Assembly (NCBI GenBank): GCA_964344185.1
Contig: CAYFMN010000006.1
Location: forward strand, 62,001 to 126,000
DNA from: JAJDAT01 sp964344185
Lineage (GTDB): Bacteria > Nitrospinota > Nitrospinia > Nitrospinales > JAJDAT01
Length of the DNA: 64,000 nt
Direction: 5' to 3'
Below the pieces are notes generated by a model. The model was not told the DNA's origin. It did no database searches and saw only the letters and a list, made by a program, of their open reading frames with translations. Positions 51,608 to 60,427 of this stretch are shown piece by piece (position 1 is the first letter of the stretch; each line of letters begins with the position of its first letter). Made by a program: the position numbers and the translations under genes.

Positions 51608-52426
51608 TTAATCTGGTAAAAGAACAAGCATTTCTTCAAGCCGAGAAAGATCGACGCTTGGAACTACTTCGATTTCTTGAAAAAGTCCCTGCTTCTTTTT
51701 GATGATTTTACTTACGGTTCCTATTGTCAAACCTTTAGGGAAGATTCCTCCCATACCAGAAGAAATTATTTTATCTCCCTCTTTAACGTCTGCTTCCATA
51801 GAGACAAAACGCATTTTACACATTTGCCTGCCTGCGCCAAAAACGACTCCTGGGTCTCGTGATCTTTGGGAAATTGCGTCAATTGCGCTTCTATTATCGC
51901 TTATTAGTAATATCTTAGAGCTTTTCGGATTTGCTTCAATAACTTGACCTACAATTCCTAAATCAGTAACGGTAGCCGAGTTTATAACCAACCCATCATT
52001 GGAGCCTTTATCTATTATGACCGTTTTTAGCCATTGACCGCCATCTTTGCCGATAACAGACGCCATGATCGATTTGCGAGCGGACGCAATAGGTCGTTGT
52101 AAAATATTATATTCTCTTTGTAGTTGGAAAATATTTTCAATTAATTTATTTTTCTGGTTTTTTAACTTTTCTATTTCTTTCTTAAGCGTTTCGTTTTCTT
52201 TTGAAACATTTGTCAAGAAAATATAGTTATCAAACAAGTCTTCAGTTTTTTGAATTGTTGAATTAAAGACCGTTTGGAAAGGAAATATAAGAGTTGTTAT
52301 AGCGGATTGAATAAAAGTAGGGTCCCCTCGAAGCTTCTGACTTACCGAAATGAGGGCGAATGAAATAATGAGAATGAAGGAAAGACTTGTAAAAAGTTTC
52401 TTTCCTTTGGAATTCTTTTTTTGCAC
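51608..52426 (-). CDS. mreC: Rod shape-determining protein MreC
   Basis: The 272-residue protein has an N-terminal membrane segment (about 12-30) and a coiled coil (about 65-110, NETLKKEIEKLKNQKNKLIE). Two beta-barrel domains follow, with VIGKDGGQWLKTVIIDKGSN, GVVFGAGRQMCKMRF and ISSGMGGIFPKGLTIG. It is the periplasmic scaffold of the elongasome, binding PBP2. It is two bases downstream of mreB. Confidence 0.95.
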   Translation of the reverse strand: MQKKNSKGKKLFTSLSFILIISFALISVSQKLRGDPTFIQSAITTLIFPFQTVFNSTIQKTEDLFDNYIFLTNVSKENETLKKEIEKLKNQKNKLIENIFQLQREYNILQRPIASARKSIMASVIGKDGGQWLKTVIIDKGSNDGLVINSATVTDLGIVGQVIEANPKSSKILLISDNRSAIDAISQRSRDPGVVFGAGRQMCKMRFVSMEADVKEGDKIISSGMGGIFPKGLTIGTVSKIIKKKQGLFQEIEVVPSVDLSRLEEMLVLLPD

Positions 52427-52428
52427 CT

Positions 52429-53448
52429 CTAGATGGCCACCTTACCCAGAAGATTTGGGTCGTCTAATACTTTGCCGGTTCCCATCGCTACCGCTACTAA
52501 TGGGTCTTCGGCCAATGTGATTGGCAACCCTGTAGTTTCTTTTAGCAATGTGTCTAGCCCTTTGATTAAAGAACCTCCTCCTGCAATCACAACTCCCTTA
52601 TCGACAATGTCTGCCGCTAATTCTGGAGGAGTTCTTTCCAATGCAATCTTCACCGCTTCTACAATCGCGGTAAAAGTTTCGGCTAGAGACTCTCTTATTT
52701 CATCGTCAGAAACGACAAGCGTTTTTGGAATTCCAGCGACTAAATCTCTGCCTTTTACCTCCATCGTCATCCGTTTTTCTAAAGGATAAGCAGAGCCGAT
52801 ATTGATTTTAATATCTTCAGCTGTACGTTCGCCGATTAAGAGATTATATTTACGCTTAATATAATTGATGATAGCTTCGTCCATTTCATCTCCAGCTATT
52901 CGGATGGATTTGCTATAAACAATTCCGGACATTGATATAATCGCGACTTCCGTTGTGCCGCCTCCAATATCGATAATCATATTCCCTGTGGGTTGGCGAA
53001 CTGGTAAATCGACGCCAACAGCCGCCGCCATAGGCTCCTCAATTAAAAAAACTTCCCGTCCGCCAGCGGAAGTTGCCGAATCTCGAACGGCGCGTTTTTC
53101 TACCTGCGTAATTCCAGAAGGAACGGCAATCACAATTCTCGGAGAGATCAAGTTTTTCCGATTATGCACTTTTTGAATAAAGTGCCTGATCATTTCTTCG
53201 GTTACTTCAAAGTTCGCAATTACGCCATCTTTCATTGGGCGAATAGCGACAATATTATTAGGCGCTCTTCCGAGCATTTGTTTAGCTTCGGAGCCGACAG
53301 CCAATACTTGTTTTGTATGGTTATGGATAGCCACAACAGAAGGTTCGCGTAAAACGATCCCCTGACCTTTTACATACACCAGAGTGTTTGCGGTGCCTAA
53401 ATCAATTGCCAAGTCATTGGAAAATAATCCCCAAAAGGTTTTTAACAC
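52429..53448 (-). CDS. mreB: Rod shape-determining actin homologue MreB
   Basis: The 339-residue bacterial actin directs cell-wall insertion along the rod. Nucleotide-binding motifs are DLGTANTLVYVKGQGIVL (phosphate 1), MIIDIGGGTTEVAIISMSGI (phosphate 2) and VIAGGGSLIKGLDTLL (adenosine). Start and length are standard. It is the first gene of mreBCD-mrdA-PilZ and is divergent from ppiD, with about 330 bases of regulatory space between them. Confidence 0.97.
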   Translation of the reverse strand: MLKTFWGLFSNDLAIDLGTANTLVYVKGQGIVLREPSVVAIHNHTKQVLAVGSEAKQMLGRAPNNIVAIRPMKDGVIANFEVTEEMIRHFIQKVHNRKNLISPRIVIAVPSGITQVEKRAVRDSATSAGGREVFLIEEPMAAAVGVDLPVRQPTGNMIIDIGGGTTEVAIISMSGIVYSKSIRIAGDEMDEAIINYIKRKYNLLIGERTAEDIKINIGSAYPLEKRMTMEVKGRDLVAGIPKTLVVSDDEIRESLAETFTAIVEAVKIALERTPPELAADIVDKGVVIAGGGSLIKGLDTLLKETTGLPITLAEDPLVAVAMGTGKVLDDPNLLGKVAI

Positions 53449-53783
53449 TATATATTCCTTGTATGTTTACTTGTAAGTCTTTGTTTTTTAATAAAATTTC
53501 AGTCAGCTTCTTTATAGCAAGCGGACCTGTAAATTTCAACAGAAAAGCCAATTTACTCCGATTTCTTATCCTTCGACAAATAGTTTTATAAGCCCCGAAA
53601 AATTGGTATTGGCGAGAGTTTTCTGAATCTCGAGTTTAGAGGATTATAAAGCGGTTAAAGCTTCGGCTATTTTATAATATTTTTCAAAGAAAGCGCATTT
53701 TTTAAAAACGACTTTTAAAAAGCCGCAATATTTAATAAAATACACGATTTACCAAACCTCAAAGAATATTAAAAGGAGTGCGA
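53449..53783. other. 335-base divergent region between mreB and ppiD
   Basis: It should contain promoters for both directions. A TATAAT at 53673-53678 points toward ppiD but has no good -35 at the right distance, so I do not assign it. CGAGA/TCTCG at 53613-53632 is the only small inverted repeat noted. There is no ORF. Confidence 0.5.
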
Positions 53784-55712
53784 ATGCTAAGTCTTGTTAG
53801 AAAACATGCCGATTCATGGATGATTAAAAGCATTATTTGGTTGATTGCTTTAGCGTTTGTTGGAACGGTTTTTTATTCTTGGGGTATGGGCGGTTCAGTT
53901 GAGTCTAGAGGTGAAGTTGTAGCGAAAGTGCGAGGTCAGGAAATCCGTTTTGGAGAGTATGAAAAAAACTTTAACGATCTAATCGATGTATATAGGCAGC
54001 AATTCGGATCGCGTTTCTCGCAAGATATGGTCGATAGATTAGATTTGAAAAATGTAGCTTTAGACGTGCTAATAAAAAACAAACTTTTATTATCTGAAGC
54101 AAAAAAGCAAAACATTAGAGTTAGCGATAAGGAACTAATCGATCACATTCAAAAAATACCAGCTTTCCAAAGGGACAATAAATTTGATCGCAATGTGTAT
54201 ATGAATTTTTTGCGTTTCAGAAGATTGTCTCCAAAAGAATTTGAGAACGCTCAGCGAAATAATTTAACTATAGAGAAATTAGAAAATCTTGTTAAAGAAC
54301 AGGCCAAGGTTTCTTCCGTTGAGATTACAGAAGCGTATCAAAGAGAAGAAAACAAAGTTAAACTGGATTATATCTCGATACCGGAAACGCACTTTAAAGT
54401 GACTGAAGAACCTAAAGAAGAAGAAATTCAAAAATATTACGACAAAAATAAATCCAAGTTTAAAGTTCAAGAACAAACTAATTTTCAGTTTGTAAAACTG
54501 GACTATAAAGACTATGAAGACAAAGTCAAAGTGTATGAAGAAGATATCAAGGATTATTACAAAACCAATTTAGGTAAGTACCGGGTAGAAGAACAGTTTA
54601 AAGCCAGCCACATATTATTTCGAATTCCCGCTTCAAATGACTCTTCCAGCGAAGAGGACGACAAAGAGGATGAAAATAAAATAAAAGCGAAAGAAAAGGC
54701 CAACGATATTTTATTAAAGATCCAAGCTGGCGAGGATTTTTCCGAATTAGCTAAAGTGCATTCCGACGATTCTGGGACCAAAAATCGAGGCGGTGATTTA
54801 GGGACATTTCCTAAAGGAACTATGGTTAAAGAGTTTGAAAAAGCTTTGATGAAATTAAAACCGGGTGAGGTAAGCCAGCCGGTTCTATCGCCTTTTGGAT
54901 ATCATTTAATTAAGTTAGCCGAGAAAATCGAGTCTCGAGTTAAAACCTTGGACGAAGTAAAAGAGTCCATTGAAAAGGATTTGAAAGCGAGAAAAGCGAG
55001 ACAAAGAGCCCGAAGAATTTTAAAACATGTCCATAAAGAAGCAGAGTCGGATCAGGACTTAGCTCGCGCGGCCAAGGCGAATGAAGTGGAAGTTGATACC
55101 ACAGGGTTTATAACTAGAAACAATCACGATGTTCCTAAAATTGGAATTGTACCTGAATTTTATAATGCGGCATTTATTCTTGCAAAAGATAAGATAAGCG
55201 AACCTGTTCATACGTCGGAAGCTTCCTACTTAATTAAGATTGATGGAGTAAAAGAGCCTTATATCCCCGCTTTGGAAGACGTTAAAGAAAAAGTTATTGA
55301 GAAAGTACGAAAAGAAAAAAATAAAACGCTTACTAAGGAAAACGTTGATATTTTTGCCAATCAAATTAAAAAGAATAAAGGTATTTCAAAAATTGCCGAA
55401 AGTTTGAAGTTCGTGGTTCAACACACGCCATTTTTTGGCATAGACGATTCAATACCAGGAATAGGAGATCTGCAAAAGCTCAAAGAAAAAGCGTTTTCTC
55501 TTGCTAAAGGAGATGTAGCAACAGTTTTTGCTAGGCGCGCTTTTTATTTATTTAAGATTGCCGAAACCCAAAAAGCAAAAGAGCCAGACCAATCAAGCAA
55601 AGAACGTTTATACAAGGCAAGGCAGGAGGCCAAAGGAGAAATTTTTTATGCCAACTGGTATGAAAAGCTTAATCAAAAAGCAAAAATACAAAAATTTCCA
55701 GAATATTTGTAA
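53784..55712 (+). CDS. ppiD: Membrane-anchored peptidyl-prolyl isomerase, PpiD/SurA type
   Basis: The 642-residue protein has a single N-terminal membrane anchor (about 12-34), a SurA-N-like chaperone region and one parvulin domain (about 265-370). The parvulin domain carries FKASHILFRIP, AKVHSDDSGTKNRGGDLGTF and SPFGYHLIKL. A long charged C-terminal arm follows. An acidic run (SSSEEDDKEDENK) is inserted in the parvulin domain. PpiD assists folding of outer-membrane and secreted proteins at the inner-membrane periplasmic face. AAGGAG at 53773-53778 sets the ATG at 53784 as the start, not the GTG at 53778, which is part of that ribosome site. Confidence 0.88.
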   Translation: MLSLVRKHADSWMIKSIIWLIALAFVGTVFYSWGMGGSVESRGEVVAKVRGQEIRFGEYEKNFNDLIDVYRQQFGSRFSQDMVDRLDLKNVALDVLIKNKLLLSEAKKQNIRVSDKELIDHIQKIPAFQRDNKFDRNVYMNFLRFRRLSPKEFENAQRNNLTIEKLENLVKEQAKVSSVEITEAYQREENKVKLDYISIPETHFKVTEEPKEEEIQKYYDKNKSKFKVQEQTNFQFVKLDYKDYEDKVKVYEEDIKDYYKTNLGKYRVEEQFKASHILFRIPASNDSSSEEDDKEDENKIKAKEKANDILLKIQAGEDFSELAKVHSDDSGTKNRGGDLGTFPKGTMVKEFEKALMKLKPGEVSQPVLSPFGYHLIKLAEKIESRVKTLDEVKESIEKDLKARKARQRARRILKHVHKEAESDQDLARAAKANEVEVDTTGFITRNNHDVPKIGIVPEFYNAAFILAKDKISEPVHTSEASYLIKIDGVKEPYIPALEDVKEKVIEKVRKEKNKTLTKENVDIFANQIKKNKGISKIAESLKFVVQHTPFFGIDDSIPGIGDLQKLKEKAFSLAKGDVATVFARRAFYLFKIAETQKAKEPDQSSKERLYKARQEAKGEIFYANWYEKLNQKAKIQKFPEYL

Positions 55713-55770
55713 CGTTTTTTACCGAGATTTAAAGATTTTAACTAAAGCGTTTTGATGTTTTTAAATGTTC

Positions 55771-55794
55771 TAATACCCAAGCTCCTTGGTATTA
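55771..55794. terminator. Hairpin between convergent ppiD and ABC permease genes
   Basis: TAATACCCAAG (55771-55781) pairs with CTTGGTATTA (55785-55794) with one bulged C. There is no strong T-run on either side, so it is a weak or factor-assisted terminator candidate. Confidence 0.4.
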
Positions 55795-55806
55795 TTCAGT
55801 TGCTTG

Positions 55807-55837
55807 CTTTGCGATCTTTGGGCCTTTGCGGTTGAAT
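55807..55837. repeat. CTTTGCG-type short repeat, copy A
   Basis: CTTTGCGATCTTTGGGCC followed by TTTGCGGTTGAAT shows CTTTG units spaced by eight or nine bases. It resembles a dispersed non-coding repeat that I recall from various bacterial genomes (CTTTGCG-TCTTTGCG). The companion copy is at 58588-58614, on the other side of the ABC operon. Confidence 0.5.
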
Positions 55838-55858
55838 CCTTAATTCCTCAGGCTTCTT

Positions 55859-56605
55859 TTAACTTTGACTTTTAAGAGTAAACCGATTTTCCAAATAATT
55901 GACCGCTTGAGCCATCAACAAAGTTAAAAACAAATAAGTCAAAGCCACAAAAGTGTAAGTTTCAAAATAATTAAAGTTTTTTGCGGCAAACTCGTTGCCA
56001 ATTCTGAGAATATCTGCGATCGCTAAAACAGAAACCAAACTTGTGTCTTTTAGCATCCCCAAAGTTTGGTTCCCCACGGAAGGTATTATAGTTCTCATAG
56101 CTTGTGGCAATACAATTTTACGCATAGCCTGCTTGTGGCTCATTCCTAAGCTCCTCGCCGCTTCGAGTTGTTCTGGAGGGATGGCTTCTATCCCCGCCCG
56201 GAAAACATCAGCCATATAGGCCCCATAACATAAACCAAAACTTAATATGGCGGCGCCAAGAGCGGGAATTTTTATGTATTCCCCTAGGGCGTAATAAACG
56301 TAAAATAATAGAACCAGTAAAGGAATTCCGCGTAAAGCTTCAGTATAAAGCGATGCTCCTGTTACTAGTATCCGGTTTTTGGAAAGTTTGCCTAGGCCAA
56401 CCAATAATCCCACTGCGATAGCCACGCAGCTTCCCGAAAAAGTGACTAAGGCTGTATAAGCAATCCCAGAAGGCAGCGCTTGTGTTAGCTTCCAAAAGTA
56501 TCCAGGACCCTCGGAAATAGAGTAATAATCTCTAAGAGGCAATACGATAAGAAGAAACAAACTGCCAAAAAATAAAATGTTCCAGGCTTTATTTTGCGCT
56601 GTCAT
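55859..56605 (-). CDS. Amino-acid-type ABC transporter permease
   Basis: The 248-residue protein has about five membrane segments and the HisM/GlnP-type signature ALRGIPLLVLLFYVYY. The EAA loop EQLEAARSLGMSHKQAMRKI contacts the ATPase. It forms the channel of a polar amino-acid uptake system. It is encoded 18 bases after the binding protein and is the last gene of the three-gene operon. Only one permease is present, so it probably works as a homodimer. Confidence 0.88.
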   Translation of the reverse strand: MTAQNKAWNILFFGSLFLLIVLPLRDYYSISEGPGYFWKLTQALPSGIAYTALVTFSGSCVAIAVGLLVGLGKLSKNRILVTGASLYTEALRGIPLLVLLFYVYYALGEYIKIPALGAAILSFGLCYGAYMADVFRAGIEAIPPEQLEAARSLGMSHKQAMRKIVLPQAMRTIIPSVGNQTLGMLKDTSLVSVLAIADILRIGNEFAAKNFNYFETYTFVALTYLFLTLLMAQAVNYLENRFTLKSQS

Positions 56606-56623
56606 AGCTCTGCCGGTTTAAGG

Positions 56624-57442
56624 TTAATCAGGCACACTAGCCGCCATACCCAAGTCCCATTTTTTATGAAGTTTGTTAATCGTTCCATCGGCTAGCAGCT
56701 TTTTAAGCGAGTTGTTAATCCGTTTTAATAAATCAGTGTCATCCTTTCGAAAGACCATACCGTAATATTCGTCTGTCATGATTTCGCCGGTCATTTTAAT
56801 TTTTTCAAAAATGGCTTGATCTTTGGATTTATAGTACAGAGTTCCTGAACTTTCGCCAAGAACCGCCCCAATTTCTCCTTTTATGAGATCGGCTATAGCG
56901 TGACCGTAAAGTTGATATCCCTTTATTTTTAGGTCCTGTTCTTTTTCTAATAAAAAATAAGCAGTTGTTCCGATTTGTGCTCCTACAACCATGTTTTTTG
57001 TTTTAACGTCCGCAAGCCCGGCGATTCCATCTGTATCTTTCCGGACGACCAAAGCCAACCCGCTTTTAAGATAAGGAATACTAAAAGCCATTTTTTCTTT
57101 TCTTTCTTCTAAAATAGTGACAGAACTAATTACCGCGTCGAATTTTTTAGTGATTAACCCTCCAAATAAACCGGCCCACTCCACGTTTATTAACTCAATA
57201 TCTAAATTTGCCTCTTTGGCTAATGCCTTAGCTAATTCGGGTTCAAATCCTTTTAGTTTTTTGTTTTCTCCAACAAAAGACATGGGGGGCAATGTCGCGT
57301 CGGTTGCTATTACTATTTTATGAATATTTTCAGTCGATTTAGTTTGATCGTTACAGCCTCCCAATGGGAAAACCGTTAAAGTGAAAACAAGAAAGACTGA
57401 AAGACTTCCTACAAAATATTTGAGCAAAAAGTTAAGTCGCAA
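56624..57442 (-). CDS. Amino-acid-type ABC transporter binding lipoprotein
   Basis: The 272-residue protein begins with a lipoprotein signal ending in PLGGC (C30) and is then a family 3 binding protein of the HisJ/GlnH type. It has IVIATDATLPPMSFVGENKK, LKGFEPELAKALAKEANLDI, GLITKKFDAVISSVTILEER and VVGAQIGTTAYF. It captures a polar amino acid or a related compound in the periplasm. It overlaps the ATPase gene by 11 bases. The ligand is not predictable here. Confidence 0.88.
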   Translation of the reverse strand: MRLNFLLKYFVGSLSVFLVFTLTVFPLGGCNDQTKSTENIHKIVIATDATLPPMSFVGENKKLKGFEPELAKALAKEANLDIELINVEWAGLFGGLITKKFDAVISSVTILEERKEKMAFSIPYLKSGLALVVRKDTDGIAGLADVKTKNMVVGAQIGTTAYFLLEKEQDLKIKGYQLYGHAIADLIKGEIGAVLGESSGTLYYKSKDQAIFEKIKMTGEIMTDEYYGMVFRKDDTDLLKRINNSLKKLLADGTINKLHKKWDLGMAASVPD

Positions 57443-58547
57443 CGGCTTTACCTTTTACTAAAGGATCGGAAGGCATTATGAAAATCTGGCGGCTATCTAA
57501 TAAAACGCTGACCTTATTGCCGGGGCGTGAATTTAGTAGGTTATTGTTTGCTTGATTGTTATCGACCAGCACCGAAAACGATTCTCCATTTTTTAAAGCG
57601 ACTTCATAACGGCTGGCGTTTCCTAAAAAGGTTTTATTTAGCAAAATGCCTGCAAACTCGTTAGACGCCCCGCCCGACGCTTCCTTAAGCGAGAGAAAAA
57701 TATGCTCGGGTCGAATGTATAAGTCGACCGGGGTGTGTCGTTCCCATTCCTTATCTGTTTCGCAAACCAAGGTTCCAATATAGTCGACAATGACCCAAAC
57801 GCGATTACCCGTTTGTTGTTCAACGACTCCTTCTAGTCGATTTACGTCGCCTAAAAATTCGGCAACATAGCGTGAATTAGGATTTTGATAAAGTTTGCTG
57901 GGAGTTCCCACTTGAAGCAACTTTCCTTTCTTTAAAATGCCAATCCTGTGCGAAAGACTCAAAGCTTCTTCCTGATCATGGGTTACAAAAAGAAAAGTAA
58001 TGCCAAAAGATTTTTGCGTTGCAACCATTTCTTCTCTCAGGTTGGACCGTAAACCAGGGTCCAAAGCAGAAAATGGTTCGTCTAGGAGTAAAACTTTAGG
58101 TCGGTTAATAATTGCGCGCGCAATAGCAACCCGCTGTTTTTCGCCGCCGCTTAAGTCTTGGGGGCGAGCTTGTTTAAGGTTTTTCAATCGAAGGGAATCC
58201 AACAAACTATCGATAAAATATTCAATTTCTCCTTCAGGAACGTTGCGAACTCTTGGTCCCACCGCAATATTGTTATAAACGGATAGATGACCAAACAAAG
58301 CGTAATTTTGAAATATGAAGCCAACTGGCCTTTTTTCGACTGGAGTTAAAGTCATATCCTTTCCTTCGATAAAAACTTTTCCCAGGTCGGGAGTCTCAAA
58401 ACCTGCAATTATTCTTAGTAAGGTGGTTTTGCCACAACCGCTTTCTCCTAATAAAGTAAAAATTTCTTTATTGGAAATTTCTAGAGAAAGGTAATCAATG
58501 ATTGATTTGTTGCCAAATGACTTAGATATATTTTCTAGGACAAGCAT
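57432..58547 (-). CDS. ABC transporter ATPase with C-terminal TOBE-like domain
   Basis: The 371-residue ATPase has Walker A GESGCGKTTLL, Q-loop FIFQNYALFGHLSVYNNIAV, signature LSGGEKQRVAIARAI, Walker B VLLLDEPFSALDP and H-loop FVTHDQEEAL. A C-terminal extension of about 130 residues resembles the TOBE/OB domain of PotA, FbpC or CysA proteins. Amino-acid importer ATPases usually lack this and have about 250 residues, yet the partner genes here are clearly of the amino-acid type. It is the first gene of the operon, and its start overlaps nothing upstream. Confidence 0.9.
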   Translation of the reverse strand: MLVLENISKSFGNKSIIDYLSLEISNKEIFTLLGESGCGKTTLLRIIAGFETPDLGKVFIEGKDMTLTPVEKRPVGFIFQNYALFGHLSVYNNIAVGPRVRNVPEGEIEYFIDSLLDSLRLKNLKQARPQDLSGGEKQRVAIARAIINRPKVLLLDEPFSALDPGLRSNLREEMVATQKSFGITFLFVTHDQEEALSLSHRIGILKKGKLLQVGTPSKLYQNPNSRYVAEFLGDVNRLEGVVEQQTGNRVWVIVDYIGTLVCETDKEWERHTPVDLYIRPEHIFLSLKEASGGASNEFAGILLNKTFLGNASRYEVALKNGESFSVLVDNNQANNNLLNSRPGNKVSVLLDSRQIFIMPSDPLVKGKAVAT

Positions 58548-58587
58548 TATATTGTGAAAGGAAATTGACTTTTTTTTATTTTGCTTT

Positions 58588-58614
58588 CTTTGCGTTCTCT
58601 GTGTCTTTGCAATT
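58588..58614. repeat. CTTTGCG-type short repeat, copy B
   Basis: CTTTGCGTTCTCTGTGTC followed by TTTGCAATT is the same style of spaced CTTTG/CTCTG units as copy A. It lies just upstream of the ABC operon, ten bases before the 104-bp element. Confidence 0.5.
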
Positions 58615-58624
58615 CTAATCTATT

Positions 58625-58727
58625 AAGGGAACCTCTGAAAATTCAGATTTGCCAGGAGCCTAGTCCTTAAATTTAAGGGCCAGGCGATAGCAAACCAGTA
58701 AAAACGCCAATTATTAGAGGTTCTTTT
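58625..58727. repeat. Palindromic dispersed repeat, copy 2 (103 bp)
   Basis: This is a full-length companion of the element at 44091. The terminal inverted repeats are AAGGGAACCTCTGAAAAT and, read in reverse from the right, AAAAGAACCTCTAATAAT. The inner hairpin is GCCTAGTCCTTAA with TTAAGGGCCAGGC. It starts six bases after the stop of tenA (minus strand), matching the position of copy 1 behind its gene. No coding potential. Confidence 0.87.
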
Positions 58728-58732
58728 AAAAT

Positions 58733-59395
58733 TTATTCCCACGTCTTCATGTTATAAGCGCCATCCCAAAACATCCATTCCAGGTTTGTAGAATGAACAA
58801 AAGCTTCGAACATCTCTTTTCGGATTTCTGCAGAAACGGTTTGAGCCGATCGATCCGTTAAGTCGATCATATCCTGAACGACTTTATAAAATTCTTCGCC
58901 AGAATAGGTGTCGATCCACTTTTGGTAAGGATTATTATCGGCGGAACGTTTGTGAATATAAAGCCCGACTTCTCGATAAATCCAAAAGCAGGGGAGCAAA
59001 GCCGCCAAACCCTCTTCGTAAGTTTTGTGATTAACCGAGTTCATCAGGAAGTTAGTGTATCCAAAGCAACTGGGCTGTTCTAGAAGATCCGGTTTAATTC
59101 CAAAATATTCGAAATAAAATTCGTGCAATCCTCGCTCGGCGATAATGGCTCCTTTTGAAAACTCGAGCAATAAAACCAAGTCTTCTGGATTAGGAGCCTT
59201 CGAAGCCGCAATCGCAAGCGCTCTGGCAAACTCAACCAGGTATAAGGAATCTTGCTTCATATAAAATTGAAATTTTTCTTTTGCCAAGGTTCCCTTTGTT
59301 AATTCCTGATTAAAAGGATGCTCGATAATAGCTTTATATTTTTCTTCTATGATTTTCCAAGCTTCTTCGGAAAATGACATTGTTTTGTTCACCAT
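58733..59395 (-). CDS. tenA: Thiaminase II / aminopyrimidine aminohydrolase TenA
   Basis: The 220-residue TenA salvages the pyrimidine part of degraded thiamine by hydrolysing aminomethyl-pyrimidine to HMP. The catalytic cysteine is C136 in LLPCFWIYREVG and the catalytic glutamate E206 in NLEWMFWDGAY, matching C135 and E205 of the Bacillus enzyme. An aspartate in YMKQDSLYLVEF binds the substrate. It overlaps thiD by seven bases, so both products are made together. HMP produced by TenA is the substrate of ThiD. Confidence 0.92.
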   Translation of the reverse strand: MVNKTMSFSEEAWKIIEEKYKAIIEHPFNQELTKGTLAKEKFQFYMKQDSLYLVEFARALAIAASKAPNPEDLVLLLEFSKGAIIAERGLHEFYFEYFGIKPDLLEQPSCFGYTNFLMNSVNHKTYEEGLAALLPCFWIYREVGLYIHKRSADNNPYQKWIDTYSGEEFYKVVQDMIDLTDRSAQTVSAEIRKEMFEAFVHSTNLEWMFWDGAYNMKTWE

Positions 59396-60225
59396 TTCCA
59401 GGATTTGTAAAAGTGCATAATTGGCCCGTTGCCTTTTCCCAATTTAAAATGAGAGCCGCAGGCAATAGCGCCGGTGATAAACTCGCGGCTCATTTTAGCC
59501 GAATGCTCAATATTGTTTCCTAAAGCTAGAAAAGACGCAATAGCGGCGGAAAATGAGCAACCCGCTCCATGTAAATTATTTGTATCGATTCTTTCGCTGG
59601 TTAATTGAACGGAAACTCCAATTTGTTCTGTTTTTTTAATGAACAGCCAATCGTCGGAAGTATTATTTTTTAAATGCCCTCCTTTGACCACAACCGCCTT
59701 GGGACCCAAATCGCATAAATCTTTAGCGGCTTGTCCCAAATCTTTTGAGGAATCTAACTGGCGATTCAACAACATTTCCGCTTCGGGAATATTAGGGGTT
59801 AGAACGGTGGCGATTGGAATTAATTCTTCTTTTAATGCGGAAATAGCTTCGTCTAGCAATAGCTTGTCGCCGCTTTTCGCAAACATGACGGGATCGACTA
59901 CAATGCTGGAAATGTGTCGCGATTTTAAAATAGCCGATATTTTCTGAATGACTTCCGGGCGATGAAGCATACCGGTTTTAACAGAGTCTACGCCAATATC
60001 ATCAAGAACGACGTTAATTTGTTTGACAATAAAATCGGCGGGAACGTCGTAAATACCCGAAACGCCAACAGTATTTTGAGCGGTTAAAGCGGTAATAGCG
60101 GACATGCCATAACATCCCAAGGCGGAAAACGTTTTTAAGTCCGCTTGAATTCCCGCGCCGCCGCCGCTGTCCGAACCGGCAATTGTTAATACTCTTGCAT
60201 ACTCTTTTTTGTTATCGTCGTCCAC
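59389..60225 (-). CDS. thiD: Hydroxymethylpyrimidine/phosphomethylpyrimidine kinase ThiD
   Basis: The 278-residue ribokinase-fold enzyme phosphorylates HMP and HMP-P in thiamine synthesis and salvage. It starts with LTIAGSDSGGGAGIQADLKT and has VVDPVMFAKSGDKLL and VLTPNIPEAEMLL. The anion-hole motif reads NLHGAGCSFSAA, with alanine where most ThiD proteins have threonine (HGTGC). It is the first gene of thiD-tenA. It is distinct from the ThiD-ThiN fusion at 38974, giving the genome two ThiD domains. Confidence 0.92.
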   Translation of the reverse strand: MDDDNKKEYARVLTIAGSDSGGGAGIQADLKTFSALGCYGMSAITALTAQNTVGVSGIYDVPADFIVKQINVVLDDIGVDSVKTGMLHRPEVIQKISAILKSRHISSIVVDPVMFAKSGDKLLLDEAISALKEELIPIATVLTPNIPEAEMLLNRQLDSSKDLGQAAKDLCDLGPKAVVVKGGHLKNNTSDDWLFIKKTEQIGVSVQLTSERIDTNNLHGAGCSFSAAIASFLALGNNIEHSAKMSREFITGAIACGSHFKLGKGNGPIMHFYKSWKW

Positions 60226-60427
60226 AGTTGAATAGTAACTAAAAATTTAATCGAAACCAACAATTGAAAATTTATTTTAAAGCTATTTAACTCCCTCATA
60301 TAGTCAAAATGTTTAAGCATTTTTCAAAAATCTACATTTTGATTCCGTAAGAAATAGATTAAAATACCGCCTTCACTTTACGACTTAAATCGGTCGAAAT
60401 GGTAACTCTCACATAAGCGAAAAATAA

